Notes: generated by a model not told the origin, from the letters alone. DNA of 64,000 nt from Rhodococcus sp. ABRD24 (GCF_004328705.1 NZ_CP035319.1:2418001-2482000), one strand, 5' to 3'; shown: positions 26,909 through 36,083, numbered from the stretch's first letter. Numbers and translations: made by a program.

Positions 26909-27925
26909 TCACATGCCGCGTGTCTCGAGAAGGTTGTCGACCGCCATCTCCGTCAGCGTCATGGCATCGAGCTCCTCCAGCGGGGTGTGGCCGTCGAGGA
27001 CAGTGCTCGACGGTGTCAGCCACCAACTTGCGGCGCCGAACGGATCATTGGCGGCATCGAGCATCTTATTCGCGTACGCGACAAGGTCTTTCACCGAATG
27101 CCGGGAACGATCGAACTGGAAGAGTGGATACACGTAGTCGGGTCGAGTGCCGATTGGCAGGCCGATGAGCTCTCCCGACTGCCGACGCTTCTGCACGGCA
27201 CTGCGGGTCTCCTTCGCGTGCGGCGCCAAGATTGCGCCAGCCACCCCAGACTTGACCGTCTCCAGCCTGTCGATGACCGACTGGCGCTGATCGGCGCGAG
27301 TATGCGCTCTGTCGGCACCCCGGTCTCCGTGTGCCATCATTCCGACGATTTGCTCGACGATCTCCAAGCGCTTTTGTGTCGGCAGGCCGGCAATGGCTTC
27401 GGCCAACTCCGCGGCGGTGAACTTCTCCGAGAGCAACTCGAACAACCAGCGCAGCGCCTGGTCCGGAAGCGGTGGAACCTGCCCAGGTGGCTGTGCTGCC
27501 GTACCGTGCTGCATCAGAGCGGGTCGGGCGTACATGGGATCGAATAGCAGGGACCGGGAGTAGTTTCGCAGCTTGCTGGCTCCGTACCCCGTCGGACTCA
27601 CCACGGAATGCCCGTGGTTCTTCTCCCAAAGCGACCACGATGAGTGGCGGGGGAGCGCGGCTCGGTAGTGATCGAGGGCGGCGGCGAACGGTGCGGCTGT
27701 CGACGACAACTCAGCCGCAGCGGCGACGGCCTTCTTGAAGGCGGCTGACTGCGCGCCGAACAGCGCCGAAGTGGCAGGAGCATCAAATGCGGTGATGCTG
27801 CCAATCAGCTCTGTCGATCGCGTATAGAAGCCGTCGCTGGCTACGACCGCCAGAACCACCACGGAAATCTCGTCGTCGAGATCTCGGTTCCGGGTTGAAC
27901 TCCAGGTCGTTGATTCAGTGTTCAT
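26909..27925 (-). CDS. Large antitoxin-like protein with DUF2384-type C-terminus
   Basis: About 338 aa. The last 60 residues (DPFGAASWWLTPSSTVLDGHTPLEEL) match the toxin-binding DUF2384/MbcA-type domain. Just before it, KRRQSGELIGLPIG and DYVYPLFQFD recall the segment linking DNA-binding and toxin-binding parts in Xre-type antitoxins. The N-terminal about 200 residues are unusual: typical partners are only 110-150 aa. An Ala-rich helical part and a Trp/His-containing patch are seen there without a recognised family. ATG 27925 follows GGTCAAGG. It is transcribed with the RES gene. Confidence 0.65.
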   Translation of the reverse strand: MNTESTTWSSTRNRDLDDEISVVVLAVVASDGFYTRSTELIGSITAFDAPATSALFGAQSAAFKKAVAAAAELSSTAAPFAAALDHYRAALPRHSSWSLWEKNHGHSVVSPTGYGASKLRNYSRSLLFDPMYARPALMQHGTAAQPPGQVPPLPDQALRWLFELLSEKFTAAELAEAIAGLPTQKRLEIVEQIVGMMAHGDRGADRAHTRADQRQSVIDRLETVKSGVAGAILAPHAKETRSAVQKRRQSGELIGLPIGTRPDYVYPLFQFDRSRHSVKDLVAYANKMLDAANDPFGAASWWLTPSSTVLDGHTPLEELDAMTLTEMAVDNLLETRGM

Positions 27926-28107
27926 CCTTGACCGCCTGAGTACGTCAGCTACGTCTTTCGTTAATCGTATCTGTCGTAGCTCTGGATCGCCATGGAGCGT
28001 GCTGCGGATCGCGGTAGCGGCACGTAGATATCGCAGGTAGCGACCAGAATCGAGCCAAACCGCGCTAGTTGAAATAGCGTCGCGTTTCGCTGATCTTCGC
28101 TGCAAAT

Positions 28108-29473
28108 GGTCAAGTCCAGGGGCGTGGTGTATCGGGGTCGTCGCGTGATTCCTCGTCGGGTTATGCGGTCAGGGCTGGTGTGAACTCCTCGGCGGGTTCG
28201 GTGGTGGTGTCGGCGGGCTTGTCGCCGCGGGCGGTGGCGAGGACGTCGAGTCCGAGGTAGCGGCGTCCTTCGATCCACTCGTCGTGTTGTTCGGCGAGCA
28301 CGGCGCCGACGAGTCGGATCAGGGCGGTGCGGTCGGGAAAGATGCCGACGACGTCGGTGCGCCGACGGATCTCCTTGTTGAGCCGTTCTTGCGGGTTGTT
28401 CGACCAGATCTGCCGCCAGATCTGCTTCGGGAATCCGGTGAACGCGAGGAGATCGGCCCGGGCGCCGTCGAGGTGGTCGGCGACCTTCGGGAGCTTCTCG
28501 GTGAGGGCGTCGATGATCCGATCATATTGTGCGTGAACAGATTCCGAATCGGGCTGATCATAGACCGAGTGCAGCAGAGTTCTCACCCACGGCCACGAGG
28601 TTTTCGGGGTGACCGACATCAGATTGGTCGCGTAGTGGGTGCGGCAACGCTGCCACGAGGCGCCGGGCAGGGTGGCGCCTATCGCCGCGACCAGGCCGGC
28701 GTGGGCGTCGGAAGTCACCAGTTTCACCCCGGACAGGCCGCGGGCGACCAGGCCGCGGAAGAAGGTGAGCCAGCCGGCGCCGTCCTCGGCGGAGGTGACG
28801 TCGACGCCCAGGATTTCGCGGTAGCCGTCGGCGTTGACCCCGACCGCGACCAGGGCGTGAACGTTGACCACGCGCCCGTTCTCGCGGACTTTCAATACGA
28901 GGGCGTCGGCGGCGACGAATGTGTACGGGCCGGCATCGAGGGGCCGGTGGCGGAACGCCTCGACCTGCTCGTCGAGCTCCTTCGCCATGATGCTGACCTG
29001 GGACTTCGAGAGCGAGGTGATGCCCAACGTGTCGACCAGTTTCTCCATCCGGCGGGTCGACACCCCGAGCAGATAGCAGGTGGCGACGACCGTGGTCAGG
29101 GCACGTTCAGCACGTTTGCGGCGTTCGAGAAGCCAATCCGGGAAGTAGCTGCCGGACCGCAGTTTCGGGATGGCGACGTCGAGGGTGCCGACGCGGGTGT
29201 CGAAGTCGCGGTGCCGGTACCCGTTGCGGGAGTTGGTGCGCTCATCGGAGCGTTGCCCGTAGCCGGCGCCGCACAGCGTGTCGGCTTCGGCACCCATCAG
29301 CGCGTGGATGAACATCGTGAGCAACTCGCGCAGCAGTTCGCGCAGCAGGTCCGGACTTGCTCCGGTGAGTCGGTCTTCGACGAGCTGGCGCAGGTCGATA
29401 TCGTGGGCAGTGGTCATCGTGTGGTCCTGTTCGAGTCGACTTGGTAGGTCTCTCGAAGAATCACGCGGTGACC
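28108..29473 (-). mobile_element. IS256-family insertion sequence, copy 1 (complete)
   Basis: Contains the intact transposase gene 28161-29417. Near the ends, GGTCxxCGCGTGATTC occurs in inverted orientation (28136-28151 and RC at 29458-29473). Identity with copy 2 extends 28 bp further out on the 3' side, to GGTCAAGTCCAGG at 28108, so the true right boundary may be there. Copy 2 (62727-63942) is nearly identical and inverted. No target duplication could be confirmed. Confidence 0.75.
28161..29417 (-). CDS. IS256-family transposase
   Basis: Full-length mutator-type DDE transposase of 418 aa. It begins with the usual N-terminal helical region (LLRELLRELLTMFIHALMGAE), followed by the GYGQRSDERTNSRNGY motif. 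The DDE domain is marked by YTFVAADALVLKVREN (first Asp), KLVTSDAHAGLV (second Asp) and NNPQERLNKEIRRRTDV (Glu in the C-terminal signature). Differences from copy 2 are few (for example RSGSYF against RQGSYF). The long open frame on the opposite strand is a codon-bias shadow. Confidence 0.95.
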   Translation of the reverse strand: MTTAHDIDLRQLVEDRLTGASPDLLRELLRELLTMFIHALMGAEADTLCGAGYGQRSDERTNSRNGYRHRDFDTRVGTLDVAIPKLRSGSYFPDWLLERRKRAERALTTVVATCYLLGVSTRRMEKLVDTLGITSLSKSQVSIMAKELDEQVEAFRHRPLDAGPYTFVAADALVLKVRENGRVVNVHALVAVGVNADGYREILGVDVTSAEDGAGWLTFFRGLVARGLSGVKLVTSDAHAGLVAAIGATLPGASWQRCRTHYATNLMSVTPKTSWPWVRTLLHSVYDQPDSESVHAQYDRIIDALTEKLPKVADHLDGARADLLAFTGFPKQIWRQIWSNNPQERLNKEIRRRTDVVGIFPDRTALIRLVGAVLAEQHDEWIEGRRYLGLDVLATARGDKPADTTTEPAEEFTPALTA

Positions 29474-29768
29474 GTCTTTCGTTCGGCTACGACACGCCGG
29501 CCATCTCGATCGGCTCCGGCTCGTACACCATCCTCATGGACGCAACCGTTTCGGCACCCTGTTTCTGGAACCAGCTTGTGGGACGGTGTGAGCTGGGTTG
29601 ATCCGCCACGATGCCCGCCTGCCGGGGTTCGTCCCACAATGAGGGAAATGGGACGGAACGTGACCATCGCGAGCCTGCTCCGCCTGAGTGGGAGTCCGGT
29701 TCTTCATTGGCTGGTCGGACACTGCGAGCCAGTTGGTGGCGTCGGCGGAACTTGTCTGTGCGCGCTTG

Positions 29769-29774
29769 TAGTAT
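29769..29774 (+). promoter_or_regulatory. -10 box for a leaderless start
   Basis: TAGTAT is followed by seven bases (GCCGCCC) and ATG 29782. There is no purine-rich ribosome-binding site, so leaderless initiation explains the start. Confidence 0.5.
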
Positions 29775-29781
29775 GCCGCCC

Positions 29782-30144
29782 ATGCCTGATCGAGACGCCA
29801 AGTTCGGAGATGCGTATTGGGTGAGCAAAGACGCGACTGAGAACCCCGCGCGTGTCGGAAAGCCTGCGCGTCCGATGACGTGCATGGCGGAGCGTCGTCA
29901 TGACACGGCGTGGTCGGGGCTTCCCCGTGTCACGAGCGATGCTAAGCCGGGAGACCAATCGAGTCGCGCCATGCCTGAGATTCACGTGACACGTCTCGGG
30001 CAAGCAGGGTGGTGGACGGCGCGCTACATACATCCGGTTCACAAGAATGTCACCGGGGTTGCCGGAATGTGCGACTACCTGGGCAAGCTACCCACGGACG
30101 AGCTGGACATCGCAAGGGCTGTCTACCGGAGTCGCCTCGATTGA
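29782..30144 (+). CDS. Hypothetical protein, 120 aa
   Basis: Not recognised. It is a basic protein that starts MPDRDAKFGDAYWVSKDA. A segment GKPARPMTCMAERRHD resembles the K-x-R-P strand of PemK/MazF-like or phage small proteins only loosely. The C-terminus (WWTARYIHPVHKNVTGVAG) is rich in aromatic residues. The start is set by the TAGTAT box. It is the first gene after the IS element and upstream of the helical protein/ImmA-like pair; whether it belongs to that unit is open, because 55 bp and a separate ribosome-binding site intervene. Confidence 0.6.
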   Translation: MPDRDAKFGDAYWVSKDATENPARVGKPARPMTCMAERRHDTAWSGLPRVTSDAKPGDQSSRAMPEIHVTRLGQAGWWTARYIHPVHKNVTGVAGMCDYLGKLPTDELDIARAVYRSRLD

Positions 30145-30199
30145 GCGCCGCCTGTACTCTGGCCAATCTTTGATTTTCGACAGCTGAAGGAGTTCGAAA

Positions 30200-31075
30200 G
30201 TGGTCGGCGAACGCCCGCCGGGTATCCCCGAATTCACCTACCCACTGTGGGACGAGGGGTTGCCGGACACGCAGATCCGTGCGGGTGATCTCTGGATTCT
30301 CTCCTGGAACGGCGAGATTGCGGGTCTCGCCGTGATCGCGGCCGTGAAGGGCGGCTACGTGCTTGCATGGCCCGTCACCCTTCCCGGCGAAGCATCCTTC
30401 GCGCCGGGTTTGGTCATCGACGAGTCACCCCTCGAAGTACCGGTAACAGTGTGGGCGACTCGGGAGACCGGTATCGGCAACCACCTGCTCGACCGCAGCC
30501 TCGGGCGACTGATTGCGCCCGAACGAATACGCCCGATCTCCTGGGCGCTCGATGACGATGCCGATCCAGGACTTTCCTTCGCGCCAGGCTCGGCCCAGGA
30601 CGTGGAGAACACCGACGCTGACCGTCTGATGATCGACCACTGGACTGAGCTGTGCTTCAACACCGGCGGCACGGAGGAGGGATTGTTTCTCGATGCAGCA
30701 AAGATTCAGCTGGCGGGCGGATCCGCGAGGGATATCGGCACAGCGCTGGGTGCCGGCCCACAGGAAGTGCGCCCACTGTTGACTGGTATCACTCCGGTCA
30801 CCGGGGAACAGCTCTCCACCATCGCCCGCCAACTCGCCGCCGAGGCGGAATCACTCGTGGGAGCTGACCCTCTCGCCGAGGTCGTGCACGACCTCGCGAT
30901 GCCCCACTTCAAGCGGGACATCGTGGCGCGAACGTTGGAGACTGGCGTCGGCGAACGGGCGATCCGCCGTGCTGCACGCCGCGAGTTCGCGCTTGCAGCA
31001 CGCAACGATGGCGCCGCTCTGCGGGAAACCAAGTTGCGCGACGCTATCGCACGAGCCGGACGCAACGGGGAGTAG
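30200..31075 (+). CDS. Hypothetical protein coupled to an ImmA/IrrE-like peptidase
   Basis: About 291 aa in two parts. Residues 1-110 are beta-rich (RAGDLWILSWNGEIAGLAVI, then PVTVWATRETG). Residues about 150-290 are helical, with a region LFLDAAKIQLAGGSARDIG and ALGAGPQEVRPLLTG that could form a helix-turn-helix. GTG 30200 follows GAAGGAG. The next gene begins four bases after the stop, so the two are one operon. In comparable pairs the partner of an ImmA/IrrE peptidase is a DNA-binding repressor; this protein may play that part, but the family is not recognised. Confidence 0.7.
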   Translation: MVGERPPGIPEFTYPLWDEGLPDTQIRAGDLWILSWNGEIAGLAVIAAVKGGYVLAWPVTLPGEASFAPGLVIDESPLEVPVTVWATRETGIGNHLLDRSLGRLIAPERIRPISWALDDDADPGLSFAPGSAQDVENTDADRLMIDHWTELCFNTGGTEEGLFLDAAKIQLAGGSARDIGTALGAGPQEVRPLLTGITPVTGEQLSTIARQLAAEAESLVGADPLAEVVHDLAMPHFKRDIVARTLETGVGERAIRRAARREFALAARNDGAALRETKLRDAIARAGRNGE

Positions 31076-31079
31076 CCAG

Positions 31080-32093
31080 GTGGATGGGTGGGACGAACTC
31101 GCGGCAAGCGGAGATGCACGTGCGATCGCCGCTCGAATCATCCAGGAATGCAGCACGTTCAATCTTTCTGCCCTGAGCAATGATCCCTTCGGGACGTTAT
31201 TGCACAGCCCTGAGATCACCGTGACGATCGAGGGCGACCTCGTGGACACCGGCTGCGGCGGAGGCGGTTACTACCGCCCATCCCCGCCCACAATCCACCT
31301 TCATCCAGCGACGTCGCGCCGGGACAACTTCACCCTTCTCCACGAACTCGCACACCACCTCCAGCAGTGGCACGACCAGTGGGGATACCTGCTCCTCGAC
31401 ATGTCTGATTCTGGCAGGCGCACGATCGAGGAAGCAGTGTGCGATCAGTTCGCCGCCCAGGTCCTCATGCCAGTGAGCGACACCGATCGCCACGCCACGT
31501 CACTTCATCCCGCCGATGTCATGGCGGGACTCTTCGCGCGCTCCGGAGCTTCCCGTTCTGCCACTCTTCAGCGTGTGCGAGAAATGCTCCCCGCCGGGTC
31601 CCGCTGGATTCTCGCGATCGCTGACGGCGATGGGATCGTGAGTACATCGGCCACCACCTATGGCGATGCACCACCGCCGAAAGGCCTTCCGCAGAGGGGA
31701 TTCAAGCAGGTTGCCGCTGAGGCGATGCAATCTGTCGTGAGGCGGGAGTTCCACGAGGGAATCGAATATCGAACCGGGATGGTGCTCGACGACATGCGTG
31801 TGGAAGCGGCGCTGGATTTCGAGGAGCGGTACGTCTTCCTCGCGCTACGTCCGACCACCGTGAACGGGTCGGGGACTAGGACCTACCCGCTGCAGGATTG
31901 CTCCAATCCAGTGTGTGAGGCGACCTTTGAGTCGAGGGAATCCGCGTACCGCTGTGAGACCTGCCAAGACTTCAAATGTTCGCGCTGTCAGCGATGTGGG
32001 TGCACCGTGCTGGAACGCCCCACCTTATGCACCACATGCTTCATGCCTTACACGCCCGCGGAGATGACATCTGGCAGTCACGAGTGCTTCTGA
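31080..32093 (+). CDS. ImmA/IrrE-like metallopeptidase with C-terminal zinc ribbon
   Basis: About 337 aa. The HExxH motif (His88-Glu-Leu-Ala-His92, HELAHHLQQ) is followed by EEAVCDQFAAQVLMP, whose Glu is the expected third ligand of ImmA/IrrE-type peptidases. The C-terminal 60 residues contain eleven Cys in CxxxC and CxxC pairs (YRCETCQDFKCSRCQRCGC), a likely double zinc ribbon. ImmA-type peptidases cleave a repressor to release phage, ICE or stress genes; the upstream protein is the candidate substrate. GTG 31080 sits after GGGGAG. The added zinc ribbon is uncommon. Confidence 0.8.
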   Translation: MDGWDELAASGDARAIAARIIQECSTFNLSALSNDPFGTLLHSPEITVTIEGDLVDTGCGGGGYYRPSPPTIHLHPATSRRDNFTLLHELAHHLQQWHDQWGYLLLDMSDSGRRTIEEAVCDQFAAQVLMPVSDTDRHATSLHPADVMAGLFARSGASRSATLQRVREMLPAGSRWILAIADGDGIVSTSATTYGDAPPPKGLPQRGFKQVAAEAMQSVVRREFHEGIEYRTGMVLDDMRVEAALDFEERYVFLALRPTTVNGSGTRTYPLQDCSNPVCEATFESRESAYRCETCQDFKCSRCQRCGCTVLERPTLCTTCFMPYTPAEMTSGSHECF

Positions 32094-32194
32094 TGCCAGA
32101 TACCGGGCACAGAACCGAGACGGATTGCCGGGCCCTGTAGATCGACTTTCGCACGACTCGTATAGCCTCCCGGCAACGATCCGGGGAGGGTGAT

Positions 32195-34048
32195 TTGTCT
32201 CGTTGGCAGGGGTATGGTGCAGCCGTCACCGTCACTGATCAGCATCTAGTGATCGAGCGCAGCGGCCTGCTGGCGCGGACAGTTGGTCCTCGTCAGGTGG
32301 TTTCGCTCGGCGACGTAGTCGGGTTCCACGTCAAGCAACCGTCGATCCTGGTCAACGGATGGATTCAATTGTGCGTCGGCGGTATCCGTCCGGAACTTGG
32401 GCGCGGCGCCGCGCCGAGCGATCCGCACACGGTGCTGTTCAAACGCAACCAGCGCGATCAGGTGGGGACCTTGCTGCAGTACCTGCAGCAGGTCGTCGAC
32501 TTCAATCACCGCCGGGCGCAGGAGTCAGTGCCGACTCCGCATCCTGTCGTTCCCGAGATCGAGGTGACGCGTGGCATGCCAGGCGTCGCTACCACCATTG
32601 AGGTTCCGCGGGTGCAGGTCCCCGACCTTCCCGCCTCTGCACCGCAGGTGCAGGTGGAGGTGTCCAGCGGGCCGAGTTTCGTCGGGTTCGATGTCGAGAC
32701 CGCCAACGGTTCCCGTGGGAGTATCTGCGCGATCGGTTTGACGGTGGTTCGCGCCGGACGGGTCATCGACACCCACTCGTGGCTGTGCCGGCCACCTGCA
32801 GGTCTTGACCGGTTCGATGCCGGCAACATCGGCATTCACGGGATCACCCCGAATGACGTCGCCACACAACCGACCTTCCGACAGCGACTGTCCGAAATGC
32901 TCGACGTCGTCGGAGATCTTCCGTTAGTCGCGCACAACGCCGCCTTCGACATCGGCTCACTGCGGGAGGCATCCCTCGCAGAGGCCGTGACATGGCGGCC
33001 GCTGGATTACGGGTGCACCCTGCTCTGGTCCCGCAACGACCTGCCGGATCTGGTCAACCACAAGCTCCCCACCGTTGCCCGGGCGCTCGGGGTCGACCTG
33101 CTCCGCCATCACGACGCCTCCGCCGATGCTACGGCTACAGCCGAGATCGCACTCGAGTTGATGCGTCGCCGAGGTGCCCCGACCGTGGACACCTACGTGA
33201 CCGCCACCGGGATCGTTCTCGGCCGCGCCACCGTCGACGGCGTCACCGGTCCGCGCAACGTCAACCGACCCGGGGTCCCGTCCTGGGCGGCGGTGCGGGC
33301 GAGCGCGACCCCGCCGCCTCCGAACCCGGACGCCGACCCCGACCACCCCCTCCACGGACACACGGTCGTGCTCACCGGAACCTTGTCCGGGCTCAGCCGT
33401 GACGAAGCCTGGTCCCAGCTCGCGAAATGCGGTGCCCGGGTGAACAAGACCGTCACCCGCCGCACCACCATCCTCGTCACCGGTACGTGGTCCGACATCA
33501 CCGGCCAATCCCAGATGACGGAGAAGCAGGCCGAAGCCCTCCGCCTACAAGGCGCCGAACAGCAAATCGCGATCATCGACCAGCAACAGATGGAATCCTT
33601 GCTGGCCGGTGACCGGTCGGTGGACCTCCCCGATTTGACGGCAGCCCCGGCAGTCGACGCCTACGCCCTCGCCGACGACAGCCTTATCGCGCCGCAGAAT
33701 CGCCACGATCCGCTGCAGCAGGTCCGCGGCCGGCACTACGGCGCGTGGAGCGAGCCGGTCAAGCAGCTCAAACGCGACAACCGACTCGACGAAGCCCTCG
33801 AACTGCTCCTCGAGGTCATCGCAGTGGTCGAACGACCCGAGAACTGCGTCGGCGGAACACCGGCACCCTGGTACACCGAACAAGCCGCGATCATCTACCG
33901 CAAGCAGAAGAACCACGCCGCCGAAGTCGCCATCCTGCAGCGCTGGATCGACGCCGCCTACCGCAACGGCTCACCGGTCGACGACACCCACCCGATCGTG
34001 CAGCGGAAGGCGAAAGCCCAGATCCTGCTGGACAAGTCCCTGCGCTGA
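32195..34048 (+). CDS. PH-like / DEDDh exonuclease / BRCT fusion protein
   Basis: About 617 aa. Residues 1-100 form a PH-like DUF4429-type domain. From 160 to 325 lies a DEDDh 3'-5' exonuclease, as in polymerase III epsilon: Asp166 and Glu168 in FDVETANG, Asp in AHNAAFD, His306 and Asp311 in HHDASAD. A BRCT domain follows at about 386-460 (GHTVVLTGTLSGLSRDEAW). The C-terminal 130 residues are helical and TPR-like. TTG 32195 is four bases after GGGGAGGG. Such proteins may trim DNA ends in repair or defence; the partner is not known. It lies 100 bp after the ImmA-like gene. Confidence 0.85.
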   Translation: MSRWQGYGAAVTVTDQHLVIERSGLLARTVGPRQVVSLGDVVGFHVKQPSILVNGWIQLCVGGIRPELGRGAAPSDPHTVLFKRNQRDQVGTLLQYLQQVVDFNHRRAQESVPTPHPVVPEIEVTRGMPGVATTIEVPRVQVPDLPASAPQVQVEVSSGPSFVGFDVETANGSRGSICAIGLTVVRAGRVIDTHSWLCRPPAGLDRFDAGNIGIHGITPNDVATQPTFRQRLSEMLDVVGDLPLVAHNAAFDIGSLREASLAEAVTWRPLDYGCTLLWSRNDLPDLVNHKLPTVARALGVDLLRHHDASADATATAEIALELMRRRGAPTVDTYVTATGIVLGRATVDGVTGPRNVNRPGVPSWAAVRASATPPPPNPDADPDHPLHGHTVVLTGTLSGLSRDEAWSQLAKCGARVNKTVTRRTTILVTGTWSDITGQSQMTEKQAEALRLQGAEQQIAIIDQQQMESLLAGDRSVDLPDLTAAPAVDAYALADDSLIAPQNRHDPLQQVRGRHYGAWSEPVKQLKRDNRLDEALELLLEVIAVVERPENCVGGTPAPWYTEQAAIIYRKQKNHAAEVAILQRWIDAAYRNGSPVDDTHPIVQRKAKAQILLDKSLR

Positions 34049-34118
34049 CCACGAATACCGCCGCAGGCAGTGGACAGAACGATGGAGGGCAGCAGACGAA
34101 CTGCTGGCCTCCACCCCG

Positions 34119-34300
34119 TCATGCGAGTGAGTCGACGATCTTCGTCGTCTCCACCGCTACCGTGGTGACTCGCTTGATGAGGTCGACGATGTAGGTCGGG
34201 TCGTTGACGATGCCTGACGCCTTGTCGCGGGCTCGCCGTCGCGATGCCTCATCAAAAGACGTTGCGCAACGTGGCCGCCATACGTTCGATGCGGACTCGG
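34119..34300 (-). pseudogene. Possible broken small gene
   Basis: Minus-strand sequence encodes DEASRRRARDKASG and IVNDPTYIVDLIKRVTT before a stop at 34119. In the neighbouring frame RMAATLRNVF precedes it, so a one-base shift at about 34255 may have split one reading frame. Coding character is moderate and no family is recognised. It occupies the 440-bp interval between the exonuclease fusion and the DUF4365 gene. Confidence 0.25.
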
Positions 34301-34487
34301 CATGAACCCAGCTTCTGGGATGCTGCGACCTGGAAGAAGTCGAGCTGTCGGTCTTGACAGGTCGACTGAGGGCTGGCGTCCCGAGCGCACAGGGATTTTG
34401 CGGATCCACGCGACATCCCGGAACTGCCGCAAGTCGCTCCTGATGACCAGATCGCAGCATCCATTCAGCGCATGTCATTGTGTTGGT

Positions 34488-35582
34488 ATGCCCAGGCAAG
34501 GTAGACACGACCGATTTGAACAGGTCTACATGTCGCAGCTCAAAATGCTGCTGACCGCTTGCGGCGTCCCTATCGAGTACGAACAGGACCGGGCTGCGAT
34601 CGACACAGGTCTGCACCTCTTCGTAGAGGGTGCAAATGCGGACTATTCGGCATCCCAAACTCGTGTCTGGTTTCAGGCCAAGGGAAAGCGAGCACAGACA
34701 CTCTCAGCAGAGCAGTTCCGTTCGGCGTCGTCAGTGAGTACACCGGTTGAAGTTGACCACCTCCGCTACTGGTACGCCGCTCCAGAGCCTGTCTACCTGG
34801 TCGTATTCGTTGAGTCCACAGAAGTGTTCATCGCGGAGGACGTACGCGCGATCGTCGACAGAGCGTGGCCCGATGGCGACTTCTACAAGGCCACAGAGAA
34901 GCAGACAACTGTAACGGTTCACTTGAGCAAGGCCGCCGTCTTGGATGAACGTCGGATCAAGGCCATGCTCGATCACCGGAGCATGCGGATCGACGGTCCT
35001 GCTTTTCAAGGCCGTCCTCTGGGTCACCGATTCGACCCGCTTCGGTCCGAACTGGCAATCGACACACGTGAGCTTTGGACTCGCATCGTCGAGCGGCTGC
35101 TCAGCGAGCACCGGTTCAGGGAAACCGCGCCGAGGCGACCCATTACGTCCGACATAACGTTGATGAACGGGTGCTTCTTCGACACGATGGTTTGGCAGTC
35201 GAGTGCATTCGCAGAGTTCGGTCGTGGATCGAACGATGGCTTCCGCGATGATCCCGCAGTCGAGTCTGTGCATGGGCAGGTGGTCATGGTCCTCGATTCC
35301 GAGCCCAACCGTGCGGGCCTGTCGTCGGTCGAGCGCATGAAGTTGCTCAGTGAACTCACGAAGTCGAAGGCGCCGGTTGTGTTGTTCTTCTTCGGCAAAG
35401 ATCTCAGTGGGACGGGCGGAGTATGGCGCCAGTTCCTCCGGGAAGAAGTTCAGCTGAAGCGCCCCCGAGAGCTGCGTATGCTTGGCACTGAAGCGCTCAC
35501 GAGTCTTGTCCTGGCGGCGACCCTCGTCTATCTCGATCTGGCTCCGGATCTGTCCTTCAAGACTGTCAACTACCGCTACTGA
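34488..35582 (+). CDS. DUF4365-type nuclease-fold protein
   Basis: About 364 aa. The N-terminal domain carries the DUF4365 pattern: Asp39 (IDTGLHLFVEG), Glu47, then Gln63-x-Lys65 in VWFQAKGK, which together match the D-E-QxK metal site of restriction-endonuclease-like folds. The rest is alpha/beta with no named domain. DUF4365 domains occur in defence and NTPase-linked proteins. ATG 34488 begins the conserved part, with no strong ribosome-binding site and an AT-rich CATTGT upstream. The gene stands alone between a gene scar and an IS256-family element. Confidence 0.7.
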   Translation: MPRQGRHDRFEQVYMSQLKMLLTACGVPIEYEQDRAAIDTGLHLFVEGANADYSASQTRVWFQAKGKRAQTLSAEQFRSASSVSTPVEVDHLRYWYAAPEPVYLVVFVESTEVFIAEDVRAIVDRAWPDGDFYKATEKQTTVTVHLSKAAVLDERRIKAMLDHRSMRIDGPAFQGRPLGHRFDPLRSELAIDTRELWTRIVERLLSEHRFRETAPRRPITSDITLMNGCFFDTMVWQSSAFAEFGRGSNDGFRDDPAVESVHGQVVMVLDSEPNRAGLSSVERMKLLSELTKSKAPVVLFFFGKDLSGTGGVWRQFLREEVQLKRPRELRMLGTEALTSLVLAATLVYLDLAPDLSFKTVNYRY

Positions 35583-36019
35583 TGGATTCCACTGCCGCCG
35601 ACGGTTGGAGCAATCTCGTTCTCTAAGTCTAAGAAACCCTTGATCATGGCGTTGGAGGAGTCGGCCACGGCCGAACTAAGGGACGTCTTGCGATGCAGCT
35701 GGGACTTGTGTGCCGACACAGCACATCTCCAACGTCGAGCACAAAGACTCGACTACTGCGTCCAGCCTGGAAGCGGATGGACGATCGTCGACGAACACAT
35801 TATCCCCATACGCAATTTCGGTTCCGGAGGAGAAGTAGCACCCCACCCGGGTGGTGACATCTCGAGTAGTTAGAAGGTCCAGTGCATCAGATCTGGTTCC
35901 CTGCCGGCCAACTCCAGCAGTTCTGGTCGGATCCTCTTCGGCACGAACGACTCCATGCGTATCAAGGCGCTGTCCACGGGTGTCTACTTCGTGGGAGTAA
36001 TGATCAGAACCTGTGGATC
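35583..36019. other. Gap before the second IS type
   Basis: A 77-codon frame at 35640-35873 (MALEESATAELRDVLRCSW) has some coding character but no signal or family. The rest has no gene I can support. It probably contains the left end of the following IS256-family element, whose inverted repeat I could not place. Confidence 0.3.
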
Positions 36020-36041
36020 CCGGGAGGGCGTGCCCTCCCGG
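36020..36041. repeat. Perfect 10-bp hairpin upstream of the IS256-family transposase
   Basis: CCGGGAGGGC, GT, GCCCTCCCGG: a 10-bp stem with a 2-nt loop. Sixteen bases downstream is the 12-bp palindrome GAATCCGGATTC (36057-36068). These lie within 65 bp of the transposase start and could limit read-in transcription or be part of the element end. Confidence 0.5.
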
Positions 36042-36083
36042 AAGATGATCTGCGAGGAATCCGGATTCTGATCAAGACCAGCG

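Noticed and set aside
28284..29447. A 387-codon + strand frame inside IS256 copy 1, repeated inside copy 2 (62654-63766, minus)
   Set aside because: Both are antisense shadows of the transposase gene and are conserved only because the element is.
35640..35873. 77-codon + strand frame before the second IS256 type
   Set aside because: No recognisable family and only a weak start; kept as part of the gap description.
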